This document shows, piece after piece, positions 1 to 7,679 of a DNA stretch of 50,385 bases. Location: IMG/VR virus record IMGVR_UViG_3300020416_000012, positions 1 to 50,385 of that record; one strand, written 5' to 3'. The stretch's first letter is position 1; every line of letters starts with the position of its first letter. Under the pieces are notes generated by a model, which saw only the letters and a list, made by a program, of their open reading frames with translations, did not search any database and was not told the origin of the DNA. The position numbers and the translations under genes were made by a program. The stretch comes from a virus.

Positions 1-1093
1 CATTTGATTTAAGAGTTTCGATTTCTGATTTAAGATCTTTGATTGCCTGTACTAACACAGGGATGAGCTTACCGTAGGCAGCTTCAAGACGATCTGGATT
101 TTCATCCATAACCATTTTCAGGTAATCAGCATTAGATGTGGACTGGGCAGATTGCAGATCTTGAGCAATAAAACCAGCTTCGTAAGAACCGTCTTTAATG
201 TTGCCATCTCGCGTATTCCATTTAAATTTAATGGGACGTAGAGTGTCAATAAAGTCTAGACCAAGAGGTAGATCTTCTACTTCAATCTTGTCACGACCAT
301 CAGACAAAGAGCTAATGGATTGAGTATTGCATCGGAAAGTGTTAATACTGCTGTTGCCTATGGTTAGTTCATTGCTAACTGTCGTTGAGCTTGCATCAGA
401 AGCATTTCCAATAATAATATTATTAGAACCGCTTGTTAGAGCGTCACCAGCTTCGTGGCCAATTGCAACGTTGAAATTTCCAAGTGCAAGCGATACAAGT
501 GCTTGTCTGCCAACAACAGTATTACTATTACCTAAAGTTAAAGACGAACCAGAGTTGTATCCAATAATTGTATTTTCATCTCCATCAGTTAACTTCCAGG
601 CAGCATAAGAGCCAATGCATGTATTTTGACTGCCATCGAGAATTTTCTTACCTGCTGCAGCACCGATACCAGTATTAAATTGACCTGAAGTAAGGTCAGT
701 TAAGGCATCATCACCTAGGGCTGTGTTGTAGTTTCCGCTGGTTTCAGAATTTAAGGCATTAGGTCCAAGACCAAAACTATCAGCACCGGTGCTGTTGTCA
801 GTTACACCACCCGCACTGAGACCAGTTAAGTTTGAACCATCAATTGCAGGAAGTGCTCCAGTTAATTTTGATGCGGTTAACGTAGATATTCTTGCATCAG
901 CAACTGTTCCTGTTAATTGACCAGCAGGTATATTTGTTAAATTCACACCACTGATAGCTGGTAGTGTTCCTGTTAAATTACTTGCATCAACCGAACCACT
1001 AAATGATGTGGCAGTTATGACACCCAAATTAAGACTACTAGGTGGAACTCCAATCGCTGTTGTAAATCCTGCTAAGTTACTTGCCCTTGACAT
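1..1093 (-). CDS. Tail fibre protein with YadA-like repeats and C-terminal S74 chaperone domain (3' end outside window)
   Basis: The frame opens at ATG 1091-1093 and stays open to the window edge, giving 364 codons without a stop. I translated it by hand. Residues about 35-95 carry repeats of the type NLTGTLPAI..NLT. Residues about 105-230 carry repeated N-x-x-x-G-x-x-A units (NTALGDDAL, NTGIGAAAG, NVAIGHEAG), the pattern of the left-handed beta-roll in YadA/Hia trimeric heads. From about residue 258 the sequence matches the intramolecular chaperone (peptidase S74) domain of phage fibres, with SDGRDKIEVEDLPLGLDFI followed by LRPIKFKWN and the GFIAQDLQ block. The C-terminal helix starts at the left edge. 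In the family this domain trimerises the fibre and cuts itself off before the conserved Ser. The gene is probably receptor-binding or a structural fibre. A late-promoter-like motif lies 20 nt upstream. The start is supported by this spacing and the lack of an earlier in-frame start; the ribosome site is weak. Confidence 0.88.
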   Translation of the reverse strand, partial: MSRASNLAGFTTAIGVPPSSLNLGVITATSFSGSVDASNLTGTLPAISGVNLTNIPAGQLTGTVADARISTLTASKLTGALPAIDGSNLTGLSAGGVTDNSTGADSFGLGPNALNSETSGNYNTALGDDALTDLTSGQFNTGIGAAAGKKILDGSQNTCIGSYAAWKLTDGDENTIIGYNSGSSLTLGNSNTVVGRQALVSLALGNFNVAIGHEAGDALTSGSNNIIIGNASDASSTTVSNELTIGNSSINTFRCNTQSISSLSDGRDKIEVEDLPLGLDFIDTLRPIKFKWNTRDGNIKDGSYEAGFIAQDLQSAQSTSNADYLKMVMDENPDRLEAAYGKLIPVLVQAIKDLKSEIETLKSN

Positions 1094-1112
1094 CGATCAA
1101 AGATACTTTTGA

Positions 1113-1658
1113 TTATTTATCACAACCCTTGATGGTTGTTGCAATCTCACCACCAATCTGTGATCCTATATCCTGACCAAACATTACTGCCCAACCAGAA
1201 GCCAACCATCCAACATAAGGAATACCTGTAAGTAAAGGTGCAAATCCTGTAGCAACACTAGCGCCTACGAGGGCACCGTTCGATTCTCCGCCACCTTCCG
1301 CCTTGATGCACTCTTCTGATCTCACAATCTTTTTTCCGTCTGCATCCACTCCTTCACCAGTTCTACCAGGTACATACTGGTTAGATCTAGTGGTTGTTGA
1401 TCTTCCACCAATACCAAAGACACCATTGGATGTATCAACGTAAGTGTCTGAATTTAATACTGTGGGATCATGTCCTTTGTAGGTAATAGAGTAACTACCA
1501 TTAGGATACATGGTAATTTCATATGAACTTAAATCACCTACTGGTGGATAATTTATTGATACAGGAGGTCTCCTCATACTGTTACCAACAAATGCACCCA
1601 CATTCAATACACTTATCAATGCCACCACTCCCCAGAGAGTCTTGTTTTTATATTTCAT
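1113..1658 (-). CDS. Membrane-anchored glycine-rich protein of unknown function
   Basis: A 181-residue protein starting at ATG 1656-1658. Residues 1-7 are basic and residues about 8-26 form a hydrophobic segment (LWGVVALISVLNVGAFVG), which looks like an uncleaved signal anchor or signal peptide. The middle is polar, with Tyr/Ser/Gly-rich text and one Cys (SEECIKAEGGG). Residues about 127-175 form a Gly/Ala-rich hydrophobic stretch (GALVGASVATGFAPLL, then IGSQIGGEIATTIKG) that resembles a glycine zipper or second membrane segment. The protein ends GCDK. An exact TATAAATA motif lies 21 nt upstream. I do not recognise the family. Its place between gp23 and a fibre, and the membrane features, allow a role in virion entry or lysis, but neither is shown. 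Confidence 0.75.
   Translation of the reverse strand: MKYKNKTLWGVVALISVLNVGAFVGNSMRRPPVSINYPPVGDLSSYEITMYPNGSYSITYKGHDPTVLNSDTYVDTSNGVFGIGGRSTTTRSNQYVPGRTGEGVDADGKKIVRSEECIKAEGGGESNGALVGASVATGFAPLLTGIPYVGWLASGWAVMFGQDIGSQIGGEIATTIKGCDK
1114..1121 (-). promoter_or_regulatory. Late-promoter-like motif GATAAATA before the left-edge fibre gene
   Basis: The minus strand reads GATAAATA, one base from the T4 late consensus TATAAATA. It overlaps the stop codon of the 181-residue gene and leaves 20 nt to the fibre start. Phage late promoters of this type are read by a gp55-like sigma factor; that assignment is inference. Confidence 0.6.
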
Positions 1659-1679
1659 AGTAAGAATGGTCAGTGTAGA

Positions 1680-1687
1680 TATTTATA
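1680..1687 (-). promoter_or_regulatory. Late promoter, exact TATAAATA
   Basis: An exact match to the T4 late promoter box on the minus strand, 21 nt before the 181-residue gene. It overlaps the stop codon (1683-1685) of the 36-residue membrane peptide. Confidence 0.75.
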
Positions 1688-1793
1688 ACATACCTGCTAG
1701 CATTATTAAAAAACAGATAATAACAAATGCAAGAAGTATTGAACAAGTTATGATCAGTTGTTTCCACGGTGTGTTGTCTGAATGTTCAGTCAT
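1683..1793 (-). CDS. Small single-pass membrane peptide (36 residues)
   Basis: ATG at 1791-1793, stop TAA at 1683-1685. The peptide starts MTEHSDNTPWKQ, which is polar, and continues with a hydrophobic run of about 22 residues (LIITCSILLAFVIICFLIML) to the C terminus, so it would be a single transmembrane segment with a short polar N terminus. No clear Shine-Dalgarno is visible and no late-promoter motif lies directly upstream. It would have to be reached by read-through of the gp23 terminator 28 nt upstream. The clean membrane profile and the fit into the gap between two real genes are the only evidence. It could be a chance frame. Confidence 0.5.
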   Translation of the reverse strand: MTEHSDNTPWKQLIITCSILLAFVIICFLIMLAGML

Positions 1794-1820
1794 GGCATAT
1801 AGTTTTCTATATCATACCAT

Positions 1821-1845
1821 AAAAAAAGGGTCCCGAAGGACCCTT
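1821..1845 (-). terminator. Intrinsic terminator after the major capsid gene, UUCG tetraloop
   Basis: Read on the minus strand, AAGGGTCC-TTCG-GGACCCTT forms a perfect 8-bp stem closed by a UUCG tetraloop and runs into a seven-T tract at 1827-1821. It begins 20 bp after the gp23 stop codon. This is a textbook rho-independent terminator and would also protect the 3' end of an abundant gp23 mRNA. Confidence 0.93.
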
Positions 1846-1864
1846 GTGATCTGTGTGACCAATA

Positions 1865-3295
1865 TCACATCAGGTTCTTAACAGCTACACGTCTGTAGTA
1901 GCGGTTGCTGTTGACTCTCAGGCGACCCAGACCTTGAGTGGTTCCTTCTGCGAAGGGGTTTGCTACGATACCGTAGCGGGTCTTGAAGCCGATCTTGGGC
2001 TGGAAGGTGTTCTCCCCAACGGCGCGAACCATCTGGAGGGGAACATAAGGACAGTAGAACAGACCAGCGTCATAAGGTGAAGTACCCTTATAACCGACAA
2101 CATAGTACTGGTTACCACCGTTGGTTGCAGCGTTAGCAGCCGACAGGTTAGCCGAATATGGGTCGATGTAGACACGGAACTTACCGTTGATGGTACCAGC
2201 AAAGGTGTTACCGGTGTCGTCAACGTTAAGGTTGGAGTTAAGAGCAGGGGTATAGTCGAGAATACCAGCCATGGTCAGTGCAGATGCAACATCAGCAGAG
2301 CACATGATCATGTTGCCCTTCCCTCTACGAGTTCTTTGAGCAATCGCGTTAGCGTCTCTCTCGATTTGGAAAAGGAGTCCCTTAAACTTCTCAACAGACC
2401 AACGACCGTTAGAGTCGATGTCAAGGTCGAATACACCAGCAGTTGCGGTGTTAGAAACGGCACCTTGCTCAGCAATCTTGTAGATGGTTCTGATAACTTC
2501 ACGGTTGATCTCAGCCAGGATCTCAGTAGAGAGAATGTTGGCGAGTTCCGCTTCAGCGTTCAGACCATGGATTGCCTTGAGGTCTTGTGCCAGTTCCAGG
2601 CTGTACTCAGCCTTCAGCGCTCTTGACTTGGCGGTTACGGTGACTTTCTCGATCGAGAAGGCCATCTGGTTGAAGTGATCACCAGTACCTGAACCCAGGT
2701 TCTCAGCGTCACCAGTTACCATACCCTGACCTACGTTGTAGGCAGTGGAGGTAGCGGTACCGACAGGGTTGAGGATAGAGGGGTTATCACCATTCTGACC
2801 GGTGGTACCCAGACCAACGTTAGCGTCAGACTCACCAGCAGTAAGGTTACGGCCGTCGTCGTTACCGGAGAAGGAGGTATCTGCCTCGTTGAACAGTGCC
2901 TCGTCGCCTTCCTGATTCGTGAAGCGTGAACGCATCGCGAAGATCAGTCCGGTAGGACCATTCATAGGCTGAACGCCAGCCAGGTCATATGCGACCAGGT
3001 TAGGCATTGCACGTCTGATCAGGGAGATCAGTACGGGGTCGAAACCAGCGGTTGGGCCGGCGTCGGGTGAGTTAGCACCGAAACCACCAGATGCACCAGC
3101 GTTATTGGCGTGGTTGGTGGGGGTTTCCATCAGGTTGATACCTGACTGGAATGCTTGCTCCTCACGGAGGAATTTTTCTTGGTTTTCGAGCAGGACTGCG
3201 GTTACAGCTCTACGATGAGAATCTTTGATGGGATCAAGACCTTCATAGTCGAGAAGTGGACTCCACTTTTCCTGCAGATGTTCTGATTGAAACAT
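1865..3295 (-). CDS. 23: Major capsid protein precursor, gp23
   Basis: A 476-residue protein (T4 gp23 has 521) that forms the hexamers of the prohead and, after cleavage, of the mature capsid. The assignment rests on its position after gp20-21-22, its length, and T4-family text such as the region around residues 95-125 (LISLIRRAMPNLVAYDLAGVQ, PTGLIFAMRSRF) and AFSIEKVTVTAKSRALKAEY in the middle. The gp21 protease family cuts after Leu/Ile-x-Glu. The best candidate is L55-M56-E57, which would remove a helical, charged propeptide; L43-R44-E45 is an alternative. The gene is clearly richer in G+C than the rest (36 of 60 bases at 1921-1980), probably a codon-use effect of very high expression. No late-promoter motif lies in the 41 bp before it, so it may be transcribed from upstream promoters. 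A strong terminator follows. Confidence 0.97.
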   Translation of the reverse strand: MFQSEHLQEKWSPLLDYEGLDPIKDSHRRAVTAVLLENQEKFLREEQAFQSGINLMETPTNHANNAGASGGFGANSPDAGPTAGFDPVLISLIRRAMPNLVAYDLAGVQPMNGPTGLIFAMRSRFTNQEGDEALFNEADTSFSGNDDGRNLTAGESDANVGLGTTGQNGDNPSILNPVGTATSTAYNVGQGMVTGDAENLGSGTGDHFNQMAFSIEKVTVTAKSRALKAEYSLELAQDLKAIHGLNAEAELANILSTEILAEINREVIRTIYKIAEQGAVSNTATAGVFDLDIDSNGRWSVEKFKGLLFQIERDANAIAQRTRRGKGNMIMCSADVASALTMAGILDYTPALNSNLNVDDTGNTFAGTINGKFRVYIDPYSANLSAANAATNGGNQYYVVGYKGTSPYDAGLFYCPYVPLQMVRAVGENTFQPKIGFKTRYGIVANPFAEGTTQGLGRLRVNSNRYYRRVAVKNLM

Positions 3296-3336
3296 TTGCT
3301 TAACTTAATAGGTTTAGGTTTGAATGAATGTTAAAT

Positions 3337-4398
3337 TCACTTTTTGAAGGCACCCAGGCTTCTGAGATAGGCTTCCATGTTGTTTCCAACAGGAGCGGGT
3401 GTTGAATCAACACTCTCAGACAGTGTTTGAGGTGCTTCGGACTTTGCAGCAGGAGCCTTGGAGAAATACGATTCCTTCAGGGTTTCCAGCTTTTCACGAT
3501 ATTCTTCTTCACTTTCAAACTCTACGCTTTCAGCGAGTGAAGCAAGCTTCTCTTTCTGGGTCTCAGCAAGACCTTCAGAGACGATATTCAGTACACCATC
3601 TGCAGTTGACTCGGCGAGTCTCTTATTCAGACCAATGTTCTTATCGATTTGCTCGTTGAGTTTTGTCTCCATATCATCAAGTTTTTCTACCATGCTCTCA
3701 AGTACATCATACTTATCTTCAGGGATTGTTACATAATGTTCTTCAAAAAGACCCTTCATGCCAGACAGGAAGGATTCAGTCATTTCGGTCTTGAGACCAT
3801 GTTCGATAGCCAACTCATTCTCGGACATCCACTCTTGGCAGACGTACTCAAGATATGCGTCAACTCTTTCGGTAAGAGTTCCCTTAAGGGCTTCTCTTTC
3901 CTCATCCAGACGCTCGGCGTACTGGACCTCCAGGGATTCCTGGATTTCTTTGATTTTAGAGGTCAATGCGGCTTCAAAGATGACTCTCGCCTTCTCTTTG
4001 AATTCTTCGGAAAGATCTTCGCCACCGAGGAGGGCATTTACGTCCTCATCGATATCGATAGACTCTTCAGTAACTTCTTCGGATTCGGAAACAATTTCTT
4101 CCTCTTCCAGGACTTCCTCTTCAACTTCGGCTTCTTCTTTAGCCATACCCTTCATAGGATCAGCAGCCTTAGCACCCTTATTTACTACATCCTTGACGGT
4201 AGCGATCTTAGGCTCTTTGAGCTTTGCAGAGTCGTTATCAGGTTTGTAGTTCTCAGGGGTAGGACCACCAAGATCTTCGTAAGAAGTTTGCAGGCCTTCG
4301 CCGGCATTGGAAAGCTTACCCATACCCTCGGCAGGTTTGGCGTTAGCATTCACAGCAGTTTTAGATTGCTCCATTTCTTGTAAATCTCCAAGAGACAT
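3337..4398 (-). CDS. 22: Prohead scaffolding core protein, gp22
   Basis: A 353-residue protein (T4 gp22 has 269) between the gp21 protease and gp23, as in T4. The composition is highly charged and helical. A Glu-rich block spans about residues 85-120 (KEEAEVEEEVLEEEEIVSE). Coiled-coil-like helices follow (FKEKARVIFEAALTSKIKEI, then the region around LESMVEKLDDMETKL). In the family it forms the internal core on which gp23 assembles and is then digested by gp21 to small peptides. The N-terminal 80 residues are rich in Lys/Pro/Ala and look disordered. The start ATG at 4396-4398 has GGAG nine bases upstream, and an exact TATAAATA lies 37 nt upstream, so this gene and gp23 can be transcribed from their own promoter. 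Confidence 0.93.
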   Translation of the reverse strand: MSLGDLQEMEQSKTAVNANAKPAEGMGKLSNAGEGLQTSYEDLGGPTPENYKPDNDSAKLKEPKIATVKDVVNKGAKAADPMKGMAKEEAEVEEEVLEEEEIVSESEEVTEESIDIDEDVNALLGGEDLSEEFKEKARVIFEAALTSKIKEIQESLEVQYAERLDEEREALKGTLTERVDAYLEYVCQEWMSENELAIEHGLKTEMTESFLSGMKGLFEEHYVTIPEDKYDVLESMVEKLDDMETKLNEQIDKNIGLNKRLAESTADGVLNIVSEGLAETQKEKLASLAESVEFESEEEYREKLETLKESYFSKAPAAKSEAPQTLSESVDSTPAPVGNNMEAYLRSLGAFKK

Positions 4399-4435
4399 TT
4401 TAAGTTACTCCGATTAACCTTTTTTAATCTATATT

Positions 4436-4443
4436 TATTTATA
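4436..4443 (-). promoter_or_regulatory. Late promoter, exact TATAAATA, upstream of gp22
   Basis: The minus strand reads TATAAATA within TTATAAATAAATAT, 37 nt before the gp22 start. It would drive gp22 and, by read-through, gp23. A weak 6-bp inverted repeat (GATTAA/TTAATC, 4412-4429) lies between the box and the ribosome site. Confidence 0.75.
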
Positions 4444-4465
4444 ATTTGTATATTTCAATAACTTA

Positions 4466-5116
4466 TCAGAGGTTACTGAGGAAGTTATTGAACAGGTCGA
4501 GCTTTTGCTCGTCAAGTTGTTTTTGATCAACCAGAGTGTTGATCTCTTTGTAGGTTCTAGCAGCAGCTGCTTCACGCAAAATACCACCATCCCATACCCA
4601 CTCTTTACCTTCCATGATACCTTCGACGAAAGCATCAGGAGCAGAGGGGTCGGCTACGATGTCAGCTGCAGTGGCCAACATAAAATCGGGTCCTACAACA
4701 TTGACACCTTCTTTGGTTTGCATCAGAGATCCGATACCTCTAGAAGAAACACCCAGTTTGACTCCTTCGCCAATGAGAGATTCTGCAATCTTACCCATTG
4801 GAGTAGAAAGGATTTTTGCCTTACCAATAAAATTGGTACCGCTCTCCTTGAGCGACACGATCTTGTGACTGACGCGATCCAGATTAACAGTTGGGCCATC
4901 TGGATGTCCGAGTTCTCCAAGAGCCCTCCCAGATTGAATGTGGTTTTCGTTATATCTTTGGACTTCCTTTCTCAAGGTATCCATCTGATACATTCTACCA
5001 TTTCGATTGCAGATATCTCCCTGGAGGAAAATACCTTCAATAAACATTGACTTCTTACCGTTCTTTTCTTCGACGATAAAATCAACTGATTCGATTTCTT
5101 CTCTGATTAGTTTCAT
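4466..5116 (-). CDS. 21: Prohead core scaffold protein and maturation protease, gp21
   Basis: A 216-residue serine protease of the T4 prohead type (T4 gp21 has 212), which cleaves gp22, gp67 and gp23 during head maturation. The visible family signatures are GRALGELGHPDGPTVNL, with the likely catalytic His at residue 71, and LGVSSRGIGS, with the likely catalytic Ser at 124 or 125. N-terminal text GIFLQGDICNRNGRMY is also typical. The C terminus (residues about 180-216) is helical and charged, as expected for a scaffold-interacting tail. ATG 5114-5116 starts five bases after the stop of the upstream gene, and that gene's end (CCTGAGAACA) provides only a poor ribosome site, so translational coupling is likely. 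Confidence 0.95.
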   Translation of the reverse strand: MKLIREEIESVDFIVEEKNGKKSMFIEGIFLQGDICNRNGRMYQMDTLRKEVQRYNENHIQSGRALGELGHPDGPTVNLDRVSHKIVSLKESGTNFIGKAKILSTPMGKIAESLIGEGVKLGVSSRGIGSLMQTKEGVNVVGPDFMLATAADIVADPSAPDAFVEGIMEGKEWVWDGGILREAAAARTYKEINTLVDQKQLDEQKLDLFNNFLSNL

Positions 5117-5121
5117 TGTTC

Positions 5122-5670
5122 TCAGGATGCTTGTACTTGTTGAATGTATGCCTTGCCAGTTCCGGCTTCAGTCTTAACGGCAACTTTGAAAGACTTTCTC
5201 AACGTTGCATCGGGATCAGCAAATGTTCCAGATACTCCAGAAGAGTTGTAGCTAACAGTAATTCTAGTACCGAAGAATCCTCCAACACCAGATGATCTGT
5301 CAACTGCAGTAACTGTTTGATGACTGAAATCAAACGCGGATTGACTTGGTGCAGTCAGAGATACAGTATCACCCACATCAAAAGGACTACCAGTTCCTTC
5401 GGGAAAATCAATGATTGTAGATGATCCCTTGGTAACACCTACAACTTTCTGTGCAGAAACAGGACCCAGAGAGATCTTAAGATCGTCACTGGTTCCAACG
5501 TAGATGTTTTCATTTGTTGCAGTCGGATTAGATCCGTAATTCACATATACACCAACACTTTCAGCAACAACTCTCAACGTATCAGACTGTTGCGAAATTG
5601 CAGAGGTCTGAGCAGAGGATGTACTGGTGCTTACAGTGCTATTAATTCCAACAGGTCTGGTAGCGCTCAT
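5122..5670 (-). CDS. Conserved virion-type protein of unknown function between gp67-like and gp21
   Basis: I choose ATG 5668-5670 (182 residues, MSATRPVGINSTVSTST). A TTG nine bases further upstream is in frame but less likely. The N terminus is Ser/Thr/Gln-rich and probably flexible. Residues about 35-182 look like beta strands (LRVVAESVGVYVNYG, then RITVSYNSSGVSG, then FKVAVKTEAGTGKAYIQ). No catalytic motif, membrane segment or cysteine pair is visible. A near-consensus late promoter (AATAAATA) lies 24 nt upstream. T4 has no gene of this kind in its 20-67-68-21 interval apart from gp68, and I see no real likeness to the helical gp68. A head decoration or structural role is possible from position only. 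Confidence 0.8.
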   Translation of the reverse strand: MSATRPVGINSTVSTSTSSAQTSAISQQSDTLRVVAESVGVYVNYGSNPTATNENIYVGTSDDLKISLGPVSAQKVVGVTKGSSTIIDFPEGTGSPFDVGDTVSLTAPSQSAFDFSHQTVTAVDRSSGVGGFFGTRITVSYNSSGVSGTFADPDATLRKSFKVAVKTEAGTGKAYIQQVQAS

Positions 5671-5694
5671 TATTTTCAATAGTTCTATAATACT

Positions 5695-5702
5695 TATTTA
5701 TT
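5695..5702 (-). promoter_or_regulatory. Late-promoter-like motif AATAAATA before the 182-residue gene
   Basis: AATAAATA on the minus strand, 24 nt before the ATG at 5670. It overlaps the stop codon of the gp67-like gene. Confidence 0.55.
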
Positions 5703-5940
5703 ATTCTTCTTCCTCATCCTCTGTTTCTTCGATTGATGCCTCTACCTCATCAACAACATCTTCCTCTGTTTCGGTATCTTCTACCTCAGCAGTAGGATCA
5801 TCGAATACCGATGCTGCTACATTAGGTCTGATAGTTTCAATCTCTTGAGCGCTCTTTTGAAAGAGAATGTCTTTAATTTTGTCACTGATTTGTGAAGCGT
5901 TTGCGTCGTCTTTGACGAGCAAATCCATAAGTTCGTCCAT
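5701..5940 (-). CDS. 67: Prohead core protein, gp67-like
   Basis: A 79-residue acidic protein directly downstream of the portal gene; T4 gp67 has 80 residues and the same place. The N-terminal half is helical (MDELMDLLVKDDANASQISD) and the second half becomes almost entirely Glu/Asp/Val/Thr, ending ETEDEEEE. T4 gp67 has the same helix-plus-acidic-tail design. It is an essential core component that is cut by gp21 to small internal peptides. The identification rests on synteny, size and composition rather than on residue identity. A promoter-like TCTAAATA lies 24 nt upstream, across the gp20 stop. Confidence 0.85.
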   Translation of the reverse strand: MDELMDLLVKDDANASQISDKIKDILFQKSAQEIETIRPNVAASVFDDPTAEVEDTETEEDVVDEVEASIEETEDEEEE

Positions 5941-5964
5941 AAAAATAGTTAGTTCTACAAAGGG

Positions 5965-5972
5965 TATTTAGA
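5965..5972 (-). promoter_or_regulatory. Late-promoter-like motif TCTAAATA before the gp67-like gene
   Basis: TCTAAATA on the minus strand. The TAA in it is the gp20 stop codon (5968-5970). 24 nt separate it from the gp67-like start. Confidence 0.6.
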
Positions 5973-7671
5973 TTTCACCACCAGGGGGTCTCTTGGTAGC
6001 AGGTGGAGTTTCAATTGGTTTCTCATCAATTTCTGGAGCTTGAGGTGTTGCTCCCAACAATCCGCCAGTGGTATCACCAGGAACAGGTGCAGGTGCTCCA
6101 GCAGGGGGAGCCATACCAGTTGCAGGATCAACCATTGCATTTGGATCAGGAATCACACCGTTCTCAATCTCTTTTTCGATCAGTTCATCCTGTTCAATAA
6201 TCTCCTCGTCAGTTTGTCGGAGAATATTACGTCTAATATAATCTGCGGAGTAATACTTACCGACATAAGGTTCAGCCAAAGCTGCAAGATTCAATCTTTC
6301 GGTTGTCAGTTCTGCATCCTTAAGTTCTGCGAAGTGGTTGTCATACAGGAAGTCATACTGAATATGATCAGCCATATACTCCCAGTCTTCAGGAGTAACA
6401 ACATTCTTAAGAAGAAGTTGAGTCTTCAACATGTCATTGAACATTGCTGAGAATCTTTTTCTCATTCTGCCGACAAACTTGGAGAACTTAATCTCGTCTC
6501 TCAGGATTTCAGAGGAACGACCCAGTGAGAAACCTTCCTCTCCACCAATTCTGGTTTCAGGAACATTCAAAGCTTTGTAGAGTTTTCTTTGGAAGTAGTT
6601 GATGTCAGTAATCTCACCAAGATTCTGACCACCAGGTAGTGTAGTAATTTCAGTACCACGACCACCCTCACGACGAGGGAGCCAGAAGTCTTCCATCATG
6701 GACATAAACTTCTTGTCATCTCTCATCTCACCAGTGTTTGCATCATAGACCATCTTGTTTCTATAACGCATCATGACATCACGCAGGTATTGTTCTGCCT
6801 TTACCTTAGGAAGATTACCAACGTCAATGTAGAAGATTCTACGTTCTGGTGCTCTTGACAATCTATAGATAACCAGCGAATCCTCAATCATCATCAACTG
6901 ATTGAGAGGTTTGATTGCTTTATGCATCCAGGACAATGTGAGTCCTTTGTTTCTATCTACCAGACCAGAGGTACAATACGTGACAGAATCACGGGTAAGT
7001 TTAATACCTTTTTGTGCATTACCTGCGTATCCACCACGGGCAGTACCCATATCTGGTGTGTACATGAAGTATTCTTCAATCTCTGGGAAATTATATGCAG
7101 TGGGATTGGCAGATCTACCAAAATCATCCCTCACATTACCTACAGTTTTATCTTGCTTCTTGAGTTTTCTTACGTATCTACATTTAGAAGCGTCAATATA
7201 TCTTAGTTCTTGAATACCCTCTTGAGGATTCTTCTGGTCAATAACTTTATTGTAATATAGTCTTCCGTCAATGTACCAGTTACGGAAGATTTCGTGAGCT
7301 TTCTTATCAAAATCTAAAAGTTCAAGGATATATTTGAACTCTTCTCTAACAATTTTTTTAATATTATCACTTGCATTGAGATTAGACAACTCAATGGCTA
7401 CAGGTGAGTCGTTCGTATCTGCTACAATTGCTTCGTTTACAACATCTTCAATTGCACTATCACACTCAGGATAGAGTGCCATTGTTCTGTATCTTCTAAT
7501 TAAATCTGTCTCATTACGGTAGAGACCTTCAATGTCTAAATTATAACTACCAAAAAATCCACTACTGGAGAAGGCCTCCGCTCCATCCTGATTAGAAGGA
7601 GGGATCGGAGAAACTACGCCAGGTGGATTCTTCTCGTTATCTTCAATTGAAAAACCAAATAATCTGGTCAT
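5968..7671 (-). CDS. 20: Portal vertex protein, gp20
   Basis: A 567-residue protein (T4 gp20 has 524), the dodecameric portal through which gp17 pumps DNA and on which prohead assembly starts. Characteristic stretches are LIRRYRTMALYPECDSAIED near residue 58, then VNEAIVAD, then the central EEFKYILELLDFDKKAHEIF and YNKVIDQKNPQEGI..LRYIDASKCRYVRK, and the clip-to-stem region with APERRIFYIDVGNLPK and MVYDANTGEMRDDKKFMSM, followed by GGQNLGEITDINYF and VPETRIGGEEGFSLGRSSEI. The last 70 residues are Pro/Gly/Ala-rich and probably disordered, which explains the extra length. A promoter-like GATAAATA and a small inverted repeat precede the gene. This gene is the usual marker for cyanomyovirus diversity. 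Confidence 0.97.
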   Translation of the reverse strand: MTRLFGFSIEDNEKNPPGVVSPIPPSNQDGAEAFSSSGFFGSYNLDIEGLYRNETDLIRRYRTMALYPECDSAIEDVVNEAIVADTNDSPVAIELSNLNASDNIKKIVREEFKYILELLDFDKKAHEIFRNWYIDGRLYYNKVIDQKNPQEGIQELRYIDASKCRYVRKLKKQDKTVGNVRDDFGRSANPTAYNFPEIEEYFMYTPDMGTARGGYAGNAQKGIKLTRDSVTYCTSGLVDRNKGLTLSWMHKAIKPLNQLMMIEDSLVIYRLSRAPERRIFYIDVGNLPKVKAEQYLRDVMMRYRNKMVYDANTGEMRDDKKFMSMMEDFWLPRREGGRGTEITTLPGGQNLGEITDINYFQRKLYKALNVPETRIGGEEGFSLGRSSEILRDEIKFSKFVGRMRKRFSAMFNDMLKTQLLLKNVVTPEDWEYMADHIQYDFLYDNHFAELKDAELTTERLNLAALAEPYVGKYYSADYIRRNILRQTDEEIIEQDELIEKEIENGVIPDPNAMVDPATGMAPPAGAPAPVPGDTTGGLLGATPQAPEIDEKPIETPPATKRPPGGEI

Positions 7672-7679
7672 TATGAGTT

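Noticed and set aside
327-608. Plus-strand frame of 93 residues at the left end
   Set aside because: It is antisense to the fibre repeats and owes its length to their repetitive composition.
1642-1881. Plus-strand frame of 79 residues in the gap between gp23 and the 181-residue gene
   Set aside because: It runs through the terminator hairpin and across the 3' end of gp23 in antisense and has no recognisable feature; the minus-strand 36-codon frame with a clean membrane segment is the better reading.
3649-4383. Long plus-strand open frame (244 residues) antisense to gp22
   Set aside because: It lies inside a certain gene on the opposite strand. The Phe-rich product results from reading the reverse of Glu/Lys-rich codons, and no ribosome site precedes it.
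4412-4429. GATTAA/TTAATC inverted repeat in the gp22 leader as a terminator
   Set aside because: A six-pair, A/T-rich stem without G-C pairs at its base is too weak, and it lies downstream of the gp22 promoter where termination would make no sense.
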